A stretch of DNA of 32,290 bases from Trichlorobacter lovleyi. GTDB taxonomy: Bacteria > Desulfobacterota > Desulfuromonadia > Geobacterales > Pseudopelobacteraceae. The position numbers and the translations under genes were made by a program. The notes under the pieces are model-generated. The model was given only the letters and a program-made list of their open reading frames with translations. It did not search any database and was not told the DNA's origin. Shown here piece by piece: positions 23,680-31,892 of this stretch (within the stretch, counting starts at the first letter, position 1; the number at the start of each line of letters is the position of its first letter). The stretch lies in NCBI GenBank assembly GCA_020721175.1, contig DYNH01000003.1, forward strand, positions 1-32,290, given 5' to 3'.

Positions 23680-24135
23680 GTGGAAGTAAAAGACCTTAAA
23701 CTGTTGATAAAAATGATTACCGAAACTGATATTACCGAATTTGCCATGGATAATGCCGAAGAAAAAATAGTGATTAAACGTGGCCAGAAACCAGAGTATG
23801 TACAGATGGCTGCTCCTGCCTATCTAACGCCGGCACCTGGTCCGGCTACAACTGCTGCCGCAACAGCACCTCCTGTTGTGCCTGCCTCCAAAACCGGCGA
23901 AACGATCAATTCACCAATAGTAGGAACTTTTTACCGTGCAGCTTCACCTGAGGCTGCCCCTTTTGTTGAAATTGGTCAAATAGTTGAAAAAGGCCAGACA
24001 CTCTGTCTTGTTGAGGCAATGAAACTGTTCAACGAGATTGAATCAGAGTATAAATGCAAAATTCTTCAAATCTGCATCGAAAACGCACAGCCGGTTGAAT
24101 TCGGACAACCCCTTTTCATTGTAGAAAAGATTTAG
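23680..24135 (+). CDS. accB: Biotin carboxyl carrier protein of acetyl-CoA carboxylase
   Basis: A 151-residue carrier. The GTG at 23680 is chosen because AGGAG lies 7 bases upstream and it starts the family sequence (VEVKDLKLLIKMI); upstream codons of the open frame have no homology feel. After a short N-terminal helix part comes an Ala/Pro-rich linker, then the biotinyl domain with SPIVGTFYRAASPEA and VEAMKLFNEI. Lys115 is the biotin site; the usual AMKM reads AMKL here, as in many AccB proteins. It delivers carboxyl groups for fatty-acid synthesis and pairs with accC 9 bases downstream. Confidence 0.96.
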   Translation: MEVKDLKLLIKMITETDITEFAMDNAEEKIVIKRGQKPEYVQMAAPAYLTPAPGPATTAAATAPPVVPASKTGETINSPIVGTFYRAASPEAAPFVEIGQIVEKGQTLCLVEAMKLFNEIESEYKCKILQICIENAQPVEFGQPLFIVEKI

Positions 24136-24144
24136 GAGCCGGTA

Positions 24145-25485
24145 ATGTTTCATAAAATATTAATAGCCAATCGAGGCGAGATAGCCATAAGGGTTATCCG
24201 TGCCTGTAAAGAGCTGGGAATCAAGACCGTTGCGGTCTATTCAACGGCCGACACCGAGTCTCTGCATGTAAAACTGGCTGATGAATCGGTCTGTATCGGA
24301 CCACCACCTAGCATCCATAGTTATCTGAATATCAATGCAATCATCAGCGCCGCCGAGTTAACCGATGCCGAAGCCATTCATCCCGGCTATGGCTTTCTGT
24401 CAGAAAACGCCAGATTTGCAGAGGTCTGCGAGCAGTGCGGTATAACCTTTATCGGCCCATCTGCTGAAAGTATGAGGGTGATGGGAGATAAGATATCAGC
24501 ACGTCAGGCAGTTATAGAGCATGGTGTTCCGATTCTGCCTGGCACCAAAGACAACGTGAAATCTGTAGATGAAGCGTTGAAAATAGCCAAGGAAATCGGC
24601 TTTCCTGTAATTATAAAGGCCACAGCCGGCGGTGGGGGACGTGGCATGAAGATAGTTCATTCTCAGGCCACGCTGGCAAACGCGTTTGCAACCGCAAGAG
24701 CAGAGGCACTGGCAGGTTTTGGTAATGCAGAAGTCTACATAGAAAAATACTGTATAGAACCGCGCCACGTAGAGATTCAGATACTGGCTGACAAGCACGG
24801 TAACTGTATCCATCTGGGAGAGAGGGACTGTTCCATACAGCGCAGACACCAGAAAATAATTGAAGAGGCTCCCTGTCCGATTCTAACACCGGAAACCCGC
24901 AAGGCAATGGGGGACGCTGCTATCAAGGCGGCAAAGGCTGTAAACTATTCAAGCGTCGGCACAGTTGAATTTTTGCTGGATAAAAGCGGAGAATTCTTTT
25001 TTATGGAGATGAACACTAGGATACAGGTGGAACATCCGGTAACAGAGATGATCACCGGAGTCGATCTTGTCAGAGAGCAGATCCGTTCCGCTGCTGGACT
25101 CCCTCTACGCTACAAGCAAAAGGATATCAAGATTAACGGTCATGCTATTGAATGTAGAATCAATGCCGAGGATCCCTTTAAATTCACCCCCTGCCCAGGC
25201 AAGATTACCGCTTATCATCAGCCTGGCGGACTTGGAATACGGGTTGATTCATTTGTCTATGACCAATATAATGTTTTACCACATTACGATTCCATGATAG
25301 GCAAGCTGATTGTACATGCAGACACTCGTGAAGATGCCATCCGCCGTATGGCCCGCGCCCTGGATGAGTATATTATTGAGGGTATCAAGACCACTATCTT
25401 CTTTCATAAACGTATAATGACCAATAAAGACTTTATTGAAGGCAATGTTGATACATCTTTTCTTGAAAGGATTGTAGTTGAGTGA
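24145..25485 (+). CDS. accC: Biotin carboxylase of acetyl-CoA carboxylase
   Basis: A 446-residue ATP-grasp enzyme that carboxylates the biotin on Acc[21 protein letters not shown] at the start, [11 protein letters not shown], the Gly-rich ATP loop [46 protein letters not shown] (as [15 protein letters not shown]), [16 protein letters not shown] and ECRINAED are all present. Ribosome site GGAG is just before ATG 24145. Length is standard. It follows accB closely and precedes gcvH by 3 bases. Confidence 0.98.
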   Translation: MFHKILIANRGEIAIRVIRACKELGIKTVAVYSTADTESLHVKLADESVCIGPPPSIHSYLNINAIISAAELTDAEAIHPGYGFLSENARFAEVCEQCGITFIGPSAESMRVMGDKISARQAVIEHGVPILPGTKDNVKSVDEALKIAKEIGFPVIIKATAGGGGRGMKIVHSQATLANAFATARAEALAGFGNAEVYIEKYCIEPRHVEIQILADKHGNCIHLGERDCSIQRRHQKIIEEAPCPILTPETRKAMGDAAIKAAKAVNYSSVGTVEFLLDKSGEFFFMEMNTRIQVEHPVTEMITGVDLVREQIRSAAGLPLRYKQKDIKINGHAIECRINAEDPFKFTPCPGKITAYHQPGGLGIRVDSFVYDQYNVLPHYDSMIGKLIVHADTREDAIRRMARALDEYIIEGIKTTIFFHKRIMTNKDFIEGNVDTSFLERIVVE

Positions 25486-25488
25486 TTT

Positions 25489-25878
25489 ATGAAATTTCCT
25501 GAAGAACTGAAATATACAAAAGAACATGTCTGGCTGAGGATTGACGGAAACCATGCTGTTGTAGGGATAACTGATTTTGCTCAGGAAAAATTAGGTGTTA
25601 TTGCTGCGGTAGAGCTTCCTGCTGAAGGGGATGTTGTGGATCAGGAAGATTCAATGGGGACTATCGAGGCTCGCAAGACAGTGGCTGAACTGTATGCACC
25701 GATTACTGGCACGGTGCTGACTGTTAATGAAGAAGTTGCTGACAATCCATTACTGATTAATGATGATCCATATGATGAAGGATGGTTGCTGGAACTGGAA
25801 ATTGATGACAGAGATGAACTGAAGTCACTTATGACATCGGATGATTATGCAGAGTATGTTGAAGACAAGGAACTGTAA
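25489..25878 (+). CDS. gcvH: Glycine cleavage system H protein (lipoyl carrier)
   Basis: A 129-residue GcvH. KYTKEHVWLRIDGNHAVVGITDFAQ is the conserved N-terminal part (quoted as YTKEHVWLR and GITDFAQEKLG), and Lys63 in GTIEARKTVAELYAP aligns with the lipoylated lysine. The C-terminus NDDPYDEGWLLELE is typical. It carries the aminomethyl group in glycine cleavage, and some GcvH proteins also serve lipoate transfer. No gcvT or gcvP is in the window; it sits with accBC instead. A strong terminator follows. Confidence 0.95.
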   Translation: MKFPEELKYTKEHVWLRIDGNHAVVGITDFAQEKLGVIAAVELPAEGDVVDQEDSMGTIEARKTVAELYAPITGTVLTVNEEVADNPLLINDDPYDEGWLLELEIDDRDELKSLMTSDDYAEYVEDKEL

Positions 25879-25899
25879 ATTATCCCCTGGCTGTGCTAT

Positions 25900-25933
25900 A
25901 AAAAAGGGCGGGATGAAAATCCCGCCCTTTTTT
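25900..25933 (+). terminator. Rho-independent terminator after gcvH
   Basis: A GGGCGGGAT/ATCCCGCCC stem with a GAAA loop, flanked by A-run and T-run, 22 bases after the gcvH stop. It ends the aro-to-gcvH transcript; the A-run lets it work in both directions. Confidence 0.93.
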
Positions 25934-26008
25934 ATTATCAAAATTGATTCAAATTTGTAATGGTTTCACATTTTCTTTGTTATGGCAGGTTAGTGGACCA
26001 AACCCTTC

Positions 26009-27553
26009 ATGGATGACATGAAAAATTTGTGCAATTATCAATTTATACAGGGGTGTTATGTGCGTATTTTTCTGATTTTACTGTTCATATCTTTTGCTGC
26101 AACAACTTCTGATCTTTATGCAGCTCCGCTTCGTATAACTCTGGCAGAAGCTATCAGAACTGCTGTGGAAAAAAATCTTGATTTAAGGGCGGAACTCTAC
26201 AACCCTGCAATGCAGGAGGCTGAATATCAGAAAAGCAGGGGAATCTACGATCCGTTACTTACGCTACAGGCAAACTACAATGATTCAACCACCTATTCTA
26301 CAGTCATGCTATCCAGTAAATACTGGAACCAGACCACCGTATTAAATTCAGGTGTTACGCAACTGTTTTCAACCGGCGCCACTGCAAACCTGGGTTTTAA
26401 TAACAGCTACTTTTCTGCTGATCAGTCAGATCGTTCAAATGGGCTTTCATCGTATTGGCAATCAAGTCTGGGATTGACCTTAACCCAGCCTCTCCTCAAA
26501 AACATGGGAAGAGAGATTACTGAATTCACTATTGACAGTGCCAGACTTAATAAAGAAGTCTCGCTTGAAAAATTAAGCGCCAGGTTGAACACCCTGGTGT
26601 CACAGGTACGCACAGAGTATTACAAACTGTACAGTCTGCGTGAGGAGCTGGATGTAAGAAAGGTCTCACTGGAGCTTGCCAAAAGGGTATTGCATGAAAC
26701 ACGAGCCAGGGTAAAAACCGGGGTTATGCCTGCCATGGAGATACTAAACGCAGAATTTGGCGTATCAAGTCGTGAGAAAGAATGGATTGATGCTGAAAAG
26801 GCGCTCTCTGATCAGACGGATCTGTTTGCCCAACTACTTCAGATAACACCTGGTACCACGATAGAGACCATTGATCTACCTTCGAGTGAATACCTTAAGA
26901 TATCTGAACAGTCTGAGATAAAACGTGCGATGAATAACCGTCCGGAACTGAAAGAATTAAAGCGAAATCTTGAGCTGCTTGAGCTTCAGACAAGGGTAGC
27001 AGACAATAAAACCCGCCCGGACCTTTCGCTTTCAGCCTCTGCCGCAACCGGTGGATTGGGAGACACCTATCCTCGCAACATGGACAGGCTGGCTTCCGGA
27101 AATTATCCGGCTTGGGGGGTGGGGCTTACGTTCAGTTACCCGCTGGGTAACCAGGCAGCCGAAAATGAGTATCGCAAAAATCGTATGAAGTACGACCAGG
27201 CGGTAATTCAGTTACGCAACCAGGAGGATTTGATTGCTAACGAAGTCCGTTCGGCTGTAAGGTCCATTGAAGCCAACTACAAGCAGATTGATGTAGCGGA
27301 CCGTGGCAGGGCCTTTGCAGAGGAGAGATTAAGAGCATGGGTACGCAAGGTTGAAGTGGGGCTTGCCACAAACAAGGATCTGCTTGATGTTGAAAAGGAT
27401 CTGTCCACTGCCAAGCACAATCAGATCAAGGCCCATGTCTCATATGTTAATTCAATTACACAACTCTGGAAGGCAACAGGCGTCATTCTGGCCAAAGAGA
27501 AGATCAGTCTTCTGACCCTTGAACATGACGCACTTTATAAAGGAGTGAAGTAA
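26009..27553 (+). CDS. TolC-family outer-membrane efflux protein
   Basis: Up to 514 residues. The signal peptide hydrophobic core is RIFLILLFISFAATTSDLYA. ATG 26009 is the outer limit; GTG 26060 with AGGGGTG just before it gives a more typical signal and may be the true start. The mature part has two repeated halves with long helices: ITLAEAIRTAVEKNLDLRAE, LNKEVSLEKL, LELAKRVLHETRARVKTGVMPAMEILNAE, ending in KVEVGLATNKDLLDVEKDL. This is the outer-membrane-factor pattern (trimeric exit duct). No inner-membrane pump or adaptor is adjacent; it overlaps mqnA by one base instead, which is an odd partner. Confidence 0.88.
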   Translation: MDDMKNLCNYQFIQGCYVRIFLILLFISFAATTSDLYAAPLRITLAEAIRTAVEKNLDLRAELYNPAMQEAEYQKSRGIYDPLLTLQANYNDSTTYSTVMLSSKYWNQTTVLNSGVTQLFSTGATANLGFNNSYFSADQSDRSNGLSSYWQSSLGLTLTQPLLKNMGREITEFTIDSARLNKEVSLEKLSARLNTLVSQVRTEYYKLYSLREELDVRKVSLELAKRVLHETRARVKTGVMPAMEILNAEFGVSSREKEWIDAEKALSDQTDLFAQLLQITPGTTIETIDLPSSEYLKISEQSEIKRAMNNRPELKELKRNLELLELQTRVADNKTRPDLSLSASAATGGLGDTYPRNMDRLASGNYPAWGVGLTFSYPLGNQAAENEYRKNRMKYDQAVIQLRNQEDLIANEVRSAVRSIEANYKQIDVADRGRAFAEERLRAWVRKVEVGLATNKDLLDVEKDLSTAKHNQIKAHVSYVNSITQLWKATGVILAKEKISLLTLEHDALYKGVK

Positions 27554-28389
27554 TGTTAAGGATTGGAAGGATTGATTATGCCAACTGTACCCCCATATTC
27601 ATGCAGATTGAAAAACAAATTTCAAAAGAGACAAGCAGTATAGTGCATGGTGTTCCGGCAGAACTGAACGCTAGTCTGGCCAGAGGTGAGATAGATATCT
27701 GCATATCTTCTTCAATCGAATTCACCAGACATGCATCTGAATACGCCATAATGCCAGGATATTGTATCGGTTCTGACGGTCCGGTAAAAAGCGTGCTGCT
27801 GTTTACAACCCGTCCGGTAGAGGAAATGGAAGGTGAAGATATGCTTGTAACCAGCGAATCAGCAACATCTGTTGTGCTACTTCAGATTTTGATGAACAAA
27901 CGCTGGGGGCTTAAAAATTTCACATTAACTGCTTCATCACTTCCATGGCAGGATGCATTGCAGCGATCACCAGCCCTGCTATTGATAGGGGATCGGGCCT
28001 TACAGGCAGCTTCACACAAAACAGATGGCTACTGTTATGACTTGGGTCAAGAATGGAAGATACTGACAGGCCTGCCATTTGTATATGCCCTCTGGTTGGT
28101 AAACCGTAAATCTGCATCCGGAAAAAAAAAGGCATTGTCTCATTTCAGGCAATTATTGGAAGAGGCGACTGATACGATTGCAACAAGAGCGGAACAGTTG
28201 GCAGAAAATGCACCGGAGTCTGAATGGATAGAAGTTAAGCAACTGGCGGACTACTGGCGTAATTGCATTACCTACAGGCTAGATGCTGCCCACCTGTCCG
28301 GTCTTGCTAAATTTTATCAGTTTGCCGCTGAAATCGGTATGATTAAATCTGCCACGCAACCTTTTTTTCTTGATCTGAAGTTTCTGTGA
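27553..28389 (+). CDS. mqnA: Chorismate dehydratase, menaquinone futalosine pathway
   Basis: A 278-residue enzyme of the MqnA/MqnD fold (periplasmic-binding-protein-like). It removes water from chorismate to give 3-enolpyruvylbenzoate, the first step of futalosine-route menaquinone synthesis. Motifs: LRIGRIDYANCTPIF, HGVPAELNASLARGEIDICISSSIEFTR (as VPAELNASLARGEIDICISS), LLIGDRAL and DLGQEWKILTGLPFVYALW. The gene starts inside the stop of the TolC-like gene (TAATG). It needs chorismate from the aro genes earlier on this strand. mqnB, C and D are not in the window. MqnA is favoured over MqnD because of the PAELN and DLGxxW patterns. Confidence 0.92.
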   Translation: MLRIGRIDYANCTPIFMQIEKQISKETSSIVHGVPAELNASLARGEIDICISSSIEFTRHASEYAIMPGYCIGSDGPVKSVLLFTTRPVEEMEGEDMLVTSESATSVVLLQILMNKRWGLKNFTLTASSLPWQDALQRSPALLLIGDRALQAASHKTDGYCYDLGQEWKILTGLPFVYALWLVNRKSASGKKKALSHFRQLLEEATDTIATRAEQLAENAPESEWIEVKQLADYWRNCITYRLDAAHLSGLAKFYQFAAEIGMIKSATQPFFLDLKFL

Positions 28390-28460
28390 GATGTGTTAAA
28401 ACTTAGAGATATAATAAGAACTCAGCTCTAATTTATTTCAGATTTATCATCCCTGCCAGA

Positions 28461-28901
28461 TCAGTCTTTAAGTCTCAAATAGTCACCAAGTATCTTGGCA
28501 TGGTCAAAACAAAGCGATTTCGGAAGTTCCTGCGGAAAAAACAGCCCCAAATCCTCTGCATCATCATCAGCCTTTGGTATGCCTGTTGCCTGGGCGATAA
28601 AAACCGTGCTTATGGTGTGCATTCTCTCATCTCTGTCTGGATCAGAGTAGCAGCCCAGAAGTTTAAGGTTATGGACAGACAGACCTGTCTCTTCTCTGGC
28701 CTCTCTGTACGCAGCAGCCTCCAGAGATTCACCATAATCAACAAATCCACCTGGCAACGCCCACCCTGTTGGAGGGTTTTTACGTTTAACAAGGACAATC
28801 TTCTCCCCAAACTCAATGATAACATCTACCGTAGGAAAAGGATTAAGATACTGTTTGATTGTAGCACCACAGGAAGGACAGGTAAGTGTTTCAAAGGCCA
28901 T
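28461..28901 (-). CDS. Nudix hydrolase
   Basis: A 146-residue hydrolase of nucleoside diphosphates linked to another group. An N-terminal [20 protein letters not shown] with one CxxC comes first. The Nudix box G52-x5-E58-x7-R66-E67-x2-E70-E71-x-G73 is complete, in [20 protein letters not shown]. The substrate might be ADP-ribose or a related compound, which the sequence does not settle. It is convergent with mqnA. The stop of transcription of the upstream PxxKW gene separates the two. Confidence 0.88.
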   Translation of the reverse strand: MAFETLTCPSCGATIKQYLNPFPTVDVIIEFGEKIVLVKRKNPPTGWALPGGFVDYGESLEAAAYREAREETGLSVHNLKLLGCYSDPDRDERMHTISTVFIAQATGIPKADDDAEDLGLFFPQELPKSLCFDHAKILGDYLRLKD

Positions 28902-28942
28902 ATCTGATTCCTCTGTTAAAAATCAATCATAAACATTCAGTC

Positions 28943-28972
28943 AAAAAAAGGGAGCAAGCTCCCCCTTTTTTT
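28943..28972 (-). terminator. Rho-independent terminator after the PxxKW gene
   Basis: GGGAGC-AA-GCTCCC with A-run on one side and T-run on the other, 34 bases past the PxxKW stop (minus strand) and 41 bases upstream of the Nudix start. In the minus direction it shows a T-tract after the stem. Confidence 0.85.
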
Positions 28973-29005
28973 GATCTGATATTAATGATGTTGCATATCT
29001 CCGGA

Positions 29006-29296
29006 TTATTTCTTCTTGCCGCCAGATGCCTTTTTGGATGCCTTAAGCGGGTTAACCTTGATATCCTCCACTTTAAGCTCAACCTTGACGTGGGTTGCAT
29101 AATTACATATCCCGTTAGCCCATTTTTTAGATGGGTAAGGATATGCTCCACAAACCTTGCCAATGCTTCCTTCAACAATTTTTTCACAACCTTCGCAATT
29201 ATCAACCACGGCCTGGCATGAGCCTTCTGGTAAAACACAACCATTCTTTGCCATAAAGGTACACTCAGTACCGGGAAGCACTGTTTGACACTGCAT
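29006..29296 (-). CDS. PxxKW-family cysteine-rich protein
   Basis: A 96-residue small protein with GGAGG before ATG 29296. Eight cysteines lie in the first 65 residues: CQTVLPGTEC, NGCVLPEGSC, DNCEGC, KVC and GIC. The signature PSKKWANGICNYATHV gives the family name, and a Lys-rich tail NPLKASKKASGGKKK follows. The family is common in delta-proteobacterial anaerobes; an iron-sulphur or zinc site is likely, but function is unknown. It is transcribed alone from a promoter just upstream. Confidence 0.88.
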   Translation of the reverse strand: MQCQTVLPGTECTFMAKNGCVLPEGSCQAVVDNCEGCEKIVEGSIGKVCGAYPYPSKKWANGICNYATHVKVELKVEDIKVNPLKASKKASGGKKK

Positions 29297-29350
29297 GTTT
29301 ACAACCTCCGTAATAATGATTCAGATGTAATAAGATTTAAAGTCATTTAA

Positions 29351-29380
29351 ACTGTAACAATTCTGAAAAGAGAAAGTCAA
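29351..29380 (-). promoter_or_regulatory. Promoter for the PxxKW gene
   Basis: On the minus strand TTGACT (29380-29375), 18 bases, TACAGT (29356-29351), about 54 bases before the start codon. It matches the sigma-70 pattern reasonably well. Confidence 0.5.
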
Positions 29381-29477
29381 TACCAAAAACTACTTAAACT
29401 GTCCATATTTTTTTGTATCAGACGGATAAACTTCAGAACGTTCTTTGTGTCTTTACAGTTAAGATGATTTTTACAGG

Positions 29478-30761
29478 TTAAAAATACCAGCGTAACCGCA
29501 GCTCAATTCTGGCATCATTAGGCTTCTCACCGAATTCGCTGAGGCTTGAACCTATAATGGCAGTCCCCTTCAGGCGCAGTTCCAGATTGGTAATGCCGGT
29601 ATAGAGCAGTTCAGGCGACAGGGAAAGACTCTGATCCTGCAGGTTAGCTATTGTTGTAACTGCGGGTGTAAAGTACAGGATATCAAAAGGCTCTTTCTGG
29701 CTGACCCTGACGTACAGGTAATCTCGCATTACTGCAGGTCTTTTGTATGTCTGATTCTGACCAAGCAGTTGAAGTTTTGTCGGGTTGCTGTTTTGCTGCC
29801 ATGCTGACCACCCCTGCTCTATCTGCCGATAAAATATCTCCATCTCATCTTTGGAATAACCGGTGCCGTTGTGGTAGTACTCAACAATATATGTAGTATC
29901 CTGCTCGGTCAGATAACGTAACCCTAAAAGCCAGCTAAAGGCATTGCCTGTGACAGTGGCAGGTTGGCCGTTGGCAGTCAGTACCTGGCGCTGGTGGTTG
30001 ACATCCCAGGCCAGTTCACCATGCAGCTCAAAATTGGTTTTCAGGTTACGTGAGAAATCAAGGCCATATCCAGCATTTCTGCTTCCGCTTCCCCTTATAA
30101 TCAGGTCTATATCGGTATCATACAGCAGAAGATAGAGTTTGCCACCCCAGTTGATGCTATCCTGTGTACCAAAATCACTGTTCAGATCATGATCCCGGGG
30201 CAGTATCAGCGGCGTGATGGCAATGGTCTTCAGAGGTCCGTCAAAACTCTGGACATAATCTGCCATTGCCAGCCAGTACCCTTCCAGGTTCAGTTCAGGA
30301 TCATCTGGATCCTTGGGACGATCAAAGAATGCCACCGGAGTCCAGGCATACCCCTTGCCCCACTTGAGTGATTTCTTTCCGGCCAGCAGCCTGATCTTCT
30401 CATTTGGCTTGGCCTGTAGCCAGGCCTCGTACCAACTGAGTCTTAGATAGTTGTTGAGGCGGGTATTTGTATAATCAAGACTGGGCTGAAGATAGAGTTT
30501 TGCCCAGTCCTTTTCGAGACTACCCTCCAAAAGCAGCTTGCCGTTAAAATCAGCCAGCGTGCTGTCAACATGCCTGCCGTAGTATCTGAGTCTGGTCTGG
30601 GCTGCATCCGGATCAAGCAGATTAAGACCTGGTCTGGCCTCAAGATATCCGCCCAGATGCCATAACTTTTTCTCTATCTCTGATTCATCAAATGTAAAAT
30701 CTTCCGCTCCGGCCCGGGCAGATACAATCATTAGCAGTAGTATTAACAGCAGGAGTTGCAT
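29478..30761 (-). CDS. Outer-membrane beta-barrel protein
   Basis: A 427-residue exported protein. The signal peptide is MQLLLLILLLMIVSARAGAE with cleavage after about residue 19. The rest is strand-rich with alternating hydrophobic residues (LYLQPSLDYTN, LRLSWYEAWLQ, KLYLLLYDTDIDLIIRGSG) and ends in RLRWYF, the C-terminal Phe signal for barrel insertion by BAM. GKKSLKWGKGYAWTPVAFFD resembles the WG-containing segment of alginate-export/DUF1302-like porins, but the family is not certain. The ATG follows the LolA-like stop directly, so it is co-translated with the envelope operon. Confidence 0.8.
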   Translation of the reverse strand: MQLLLLILLLMIVSARAGAEDFTFDESEIEKKLWHLGGYLEARPGLNLLDPDAAQTRLRYYGRHVDSTLADFNGKLLLEGSLEKDWAKLYLQPSLDYTNTRLNNYLRLSWYEAWLQAKPNEKIRLLAGKKSLKWGKGYAWTPVAFFDRPKDPDDPELNLEGYWLAMADYVQSFDGPLKTIAITPLILPRDHDLNSDFGTQDSINWGGKLYLLLYDTDIDLIIRGSGSRNAGYGLDFSRNLKTNFELHGELAWDVNHQRQVLTANGQPATVTGNAFSWLLGLRYLTEQDTTYIVEYYHNGTGYSKDEMEIFYRQIEQGWSAWQQNSNPTKLQLLGQNQTYKRPAVMRDYLYVRVSQKEPFDILYFTPAVTTIANLQDQSLSLSPELLYTGITNLELRLKGTAIIGSSLSEFGEKPNDARIELRLRWYF

Positions 30762-31487
30762 CTAACGCAGCGAGTCAATACTGCCCATGCCATTAAGGGT
30801 AAAGAGCTCATCCTTGAAGCTCCGTTTCTTTAGTTTTGCATAGAGCATGACTGACTTGTAGCCTTTGTAGAGTGGAGAATCTGTCTCTACTGTGGCAGGG
30901 CGCAATATGCCGCCAAAATTTTTGATGTCCTTGAAATGGAGCGTCTTGATCAGCATACCGGCTTCGGTCAGGCACTCTATCAAACGGGGCAGCATTTTGG
31001 CCTTGTCTGCCAGGATACGTACCCTGTCATATGCCACAGTCCTGTTTTTTGCCTTTAGATGCAGCAGGTAGTCGTTTCCTTTTTCCTCTACCTTTTCAAC
31101 GTTGTATTCAGCATTGTAATCCAACTGCAGGATGTCAGAGTTATTGAAGATACCACCCACAACAGACTGAAGCGAGGTAATCCGCACTGGCTTGCCCACG
31201 TTGGGTATCAACAGCCACATATTCTCACCTAATCGCAGCGTGGTGCGCCCCTTGTCACTGGCCGGGGCAAGAAAAAGTGAAGCCACCTTGTCTGTACCCT
31301 TTTTAACCGTGTAGAGGGTAAACTCTTTCCTCTTTCCGTCTGGTTCAATGTTGATCAGCTTGCGGTAGGATTCGTAACTTTCAGGGTTAAGGTTACGGTC
31401 AATCTGCTTGAGTAGTTGCTGGCCATCCAGGGCATATGCCGGAAGTGCCAGCAACAGCGCCAACACCACAATGCCTGCTATCCGCAT
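30762..31487 (-). CDS. LolA-like outer-membrane lipoprotein-sorting protein
   Basis: A 241-residue periplasmic protein. ATG 31487 is chosen because GGGGAG lies 6 bases upstream; an ATG at 31505 overlaps the previous stop but precedes that site. Signal: MRIAGIVVLALLLALPAYAL. The body (LLKQIDRNLNPESYESYRKL, SLFLAPASDKGRTTLRLGENMWLLIPNVGKPVRI, quoted in part as GRTTLRLGENMWLLIPNV, and LPRLIECLTEAG) matches the larger LolA-like family found beside LolCE/MacB-type permeases. Such proteins shuttle lipids or lipoproteins across the periplasm. Here it would link the ABC permease to the barrel; the cargo is unknown. Confidence 0.85.
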   Translation of the reverse strand: MRIAGIVVLALLLALPAYALDGQQLLKQIDRNLNPESYESYRKLINIEPDGKRKEFTLYTVKKGTDKVASLFLAPASDKGRTTLRLGENMWLLIPNVGKPVRITSLQSVVGGIFNNSDILQLDYNAEYNVEKVEEKGNDYLLHLKAKNRTVAYDRVRILADKAKMLPRLIECLTEAGMLIKTLHFKDIKNFGGILRPATVETDSPLYKGYKSVMLYAKLKKRSFKDELFTLNGMGSIDSLR

Positions 31488-31501
31488 TACAAACTCCCCT
31501 T

Positions 31502-31882
31502 TCATTGCAACGCCTTTTTCACAGCGTCTGCAACAGTTCCCTTAAACTCCAGATACCTGATCCCCCTGGACTGCATACCCCTGACCATCTTTTGACCAAA
31601 GGCCCCGGCAACCACAACACTTGCCCCTTTGCCGGAAAGAAAGCCGACCACCTGAGAGCCTGCGCCTCCTGATGCTTTACTGTACGGGTTTTCTATACTT
31701 TCCAGCAATGTCCCGTTGCTGTCAAACAAGAGGAAGTAAGGGCATCTGGCGGCAATGGCGCTTACCTGTGACGATTGTGATACTCCTTCTGATGAAATAG
31801 CGATCTTCGGCGTCCCGGCAGCATGAACGGCTAACGAGAAAAACAAAAGAATCAGCGGGATAATAAAGAGTACTCGTTTCAT
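31502..31882 (-). CDS. Exported NifX/NifB-C-like (dinitrogenase cofactor-binding fold) protein
   Basis: A 126-residue protein from ATG 31882 (MKRVLFIIPL) with GGGGGT upstream; an ATG at 31900 overlaps the permease stop. The first 21 residues form a Sec signal peptide ending AVHAAG. The rest is one domain of the dinitrogenase iron-molybdenum cofactor family: KIAISSEG, ARCPYFLLFDSNG, GGAGSQVVGFLSGKGASVVVAGAFG and GTVADAVKKAL. Normal members are cytoplasmic and bind metal-sulphur cofactors. A secreted copy between an ABC permease and a LolA-like protein is unusual, and a periplasmic metal- or cluster-binding role is inference. The stop overlaps the LolA-like upstream ATG as ATGA. Confidence 0.8.
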   Translation of the reverse strand: MKRVLFIIPLILLFFSLAVHAAGTPKIAISSEGVSQSSQVSAIAARCPYFLLFDSNGTLLESIENPYSKASGGAGSQVVGFLSGKGASVVVAGAFGQKMVRGMQSRGIRYLEFKGTVADAVKKALQ

Positions 31883-31892
31883 GACAAACCCC

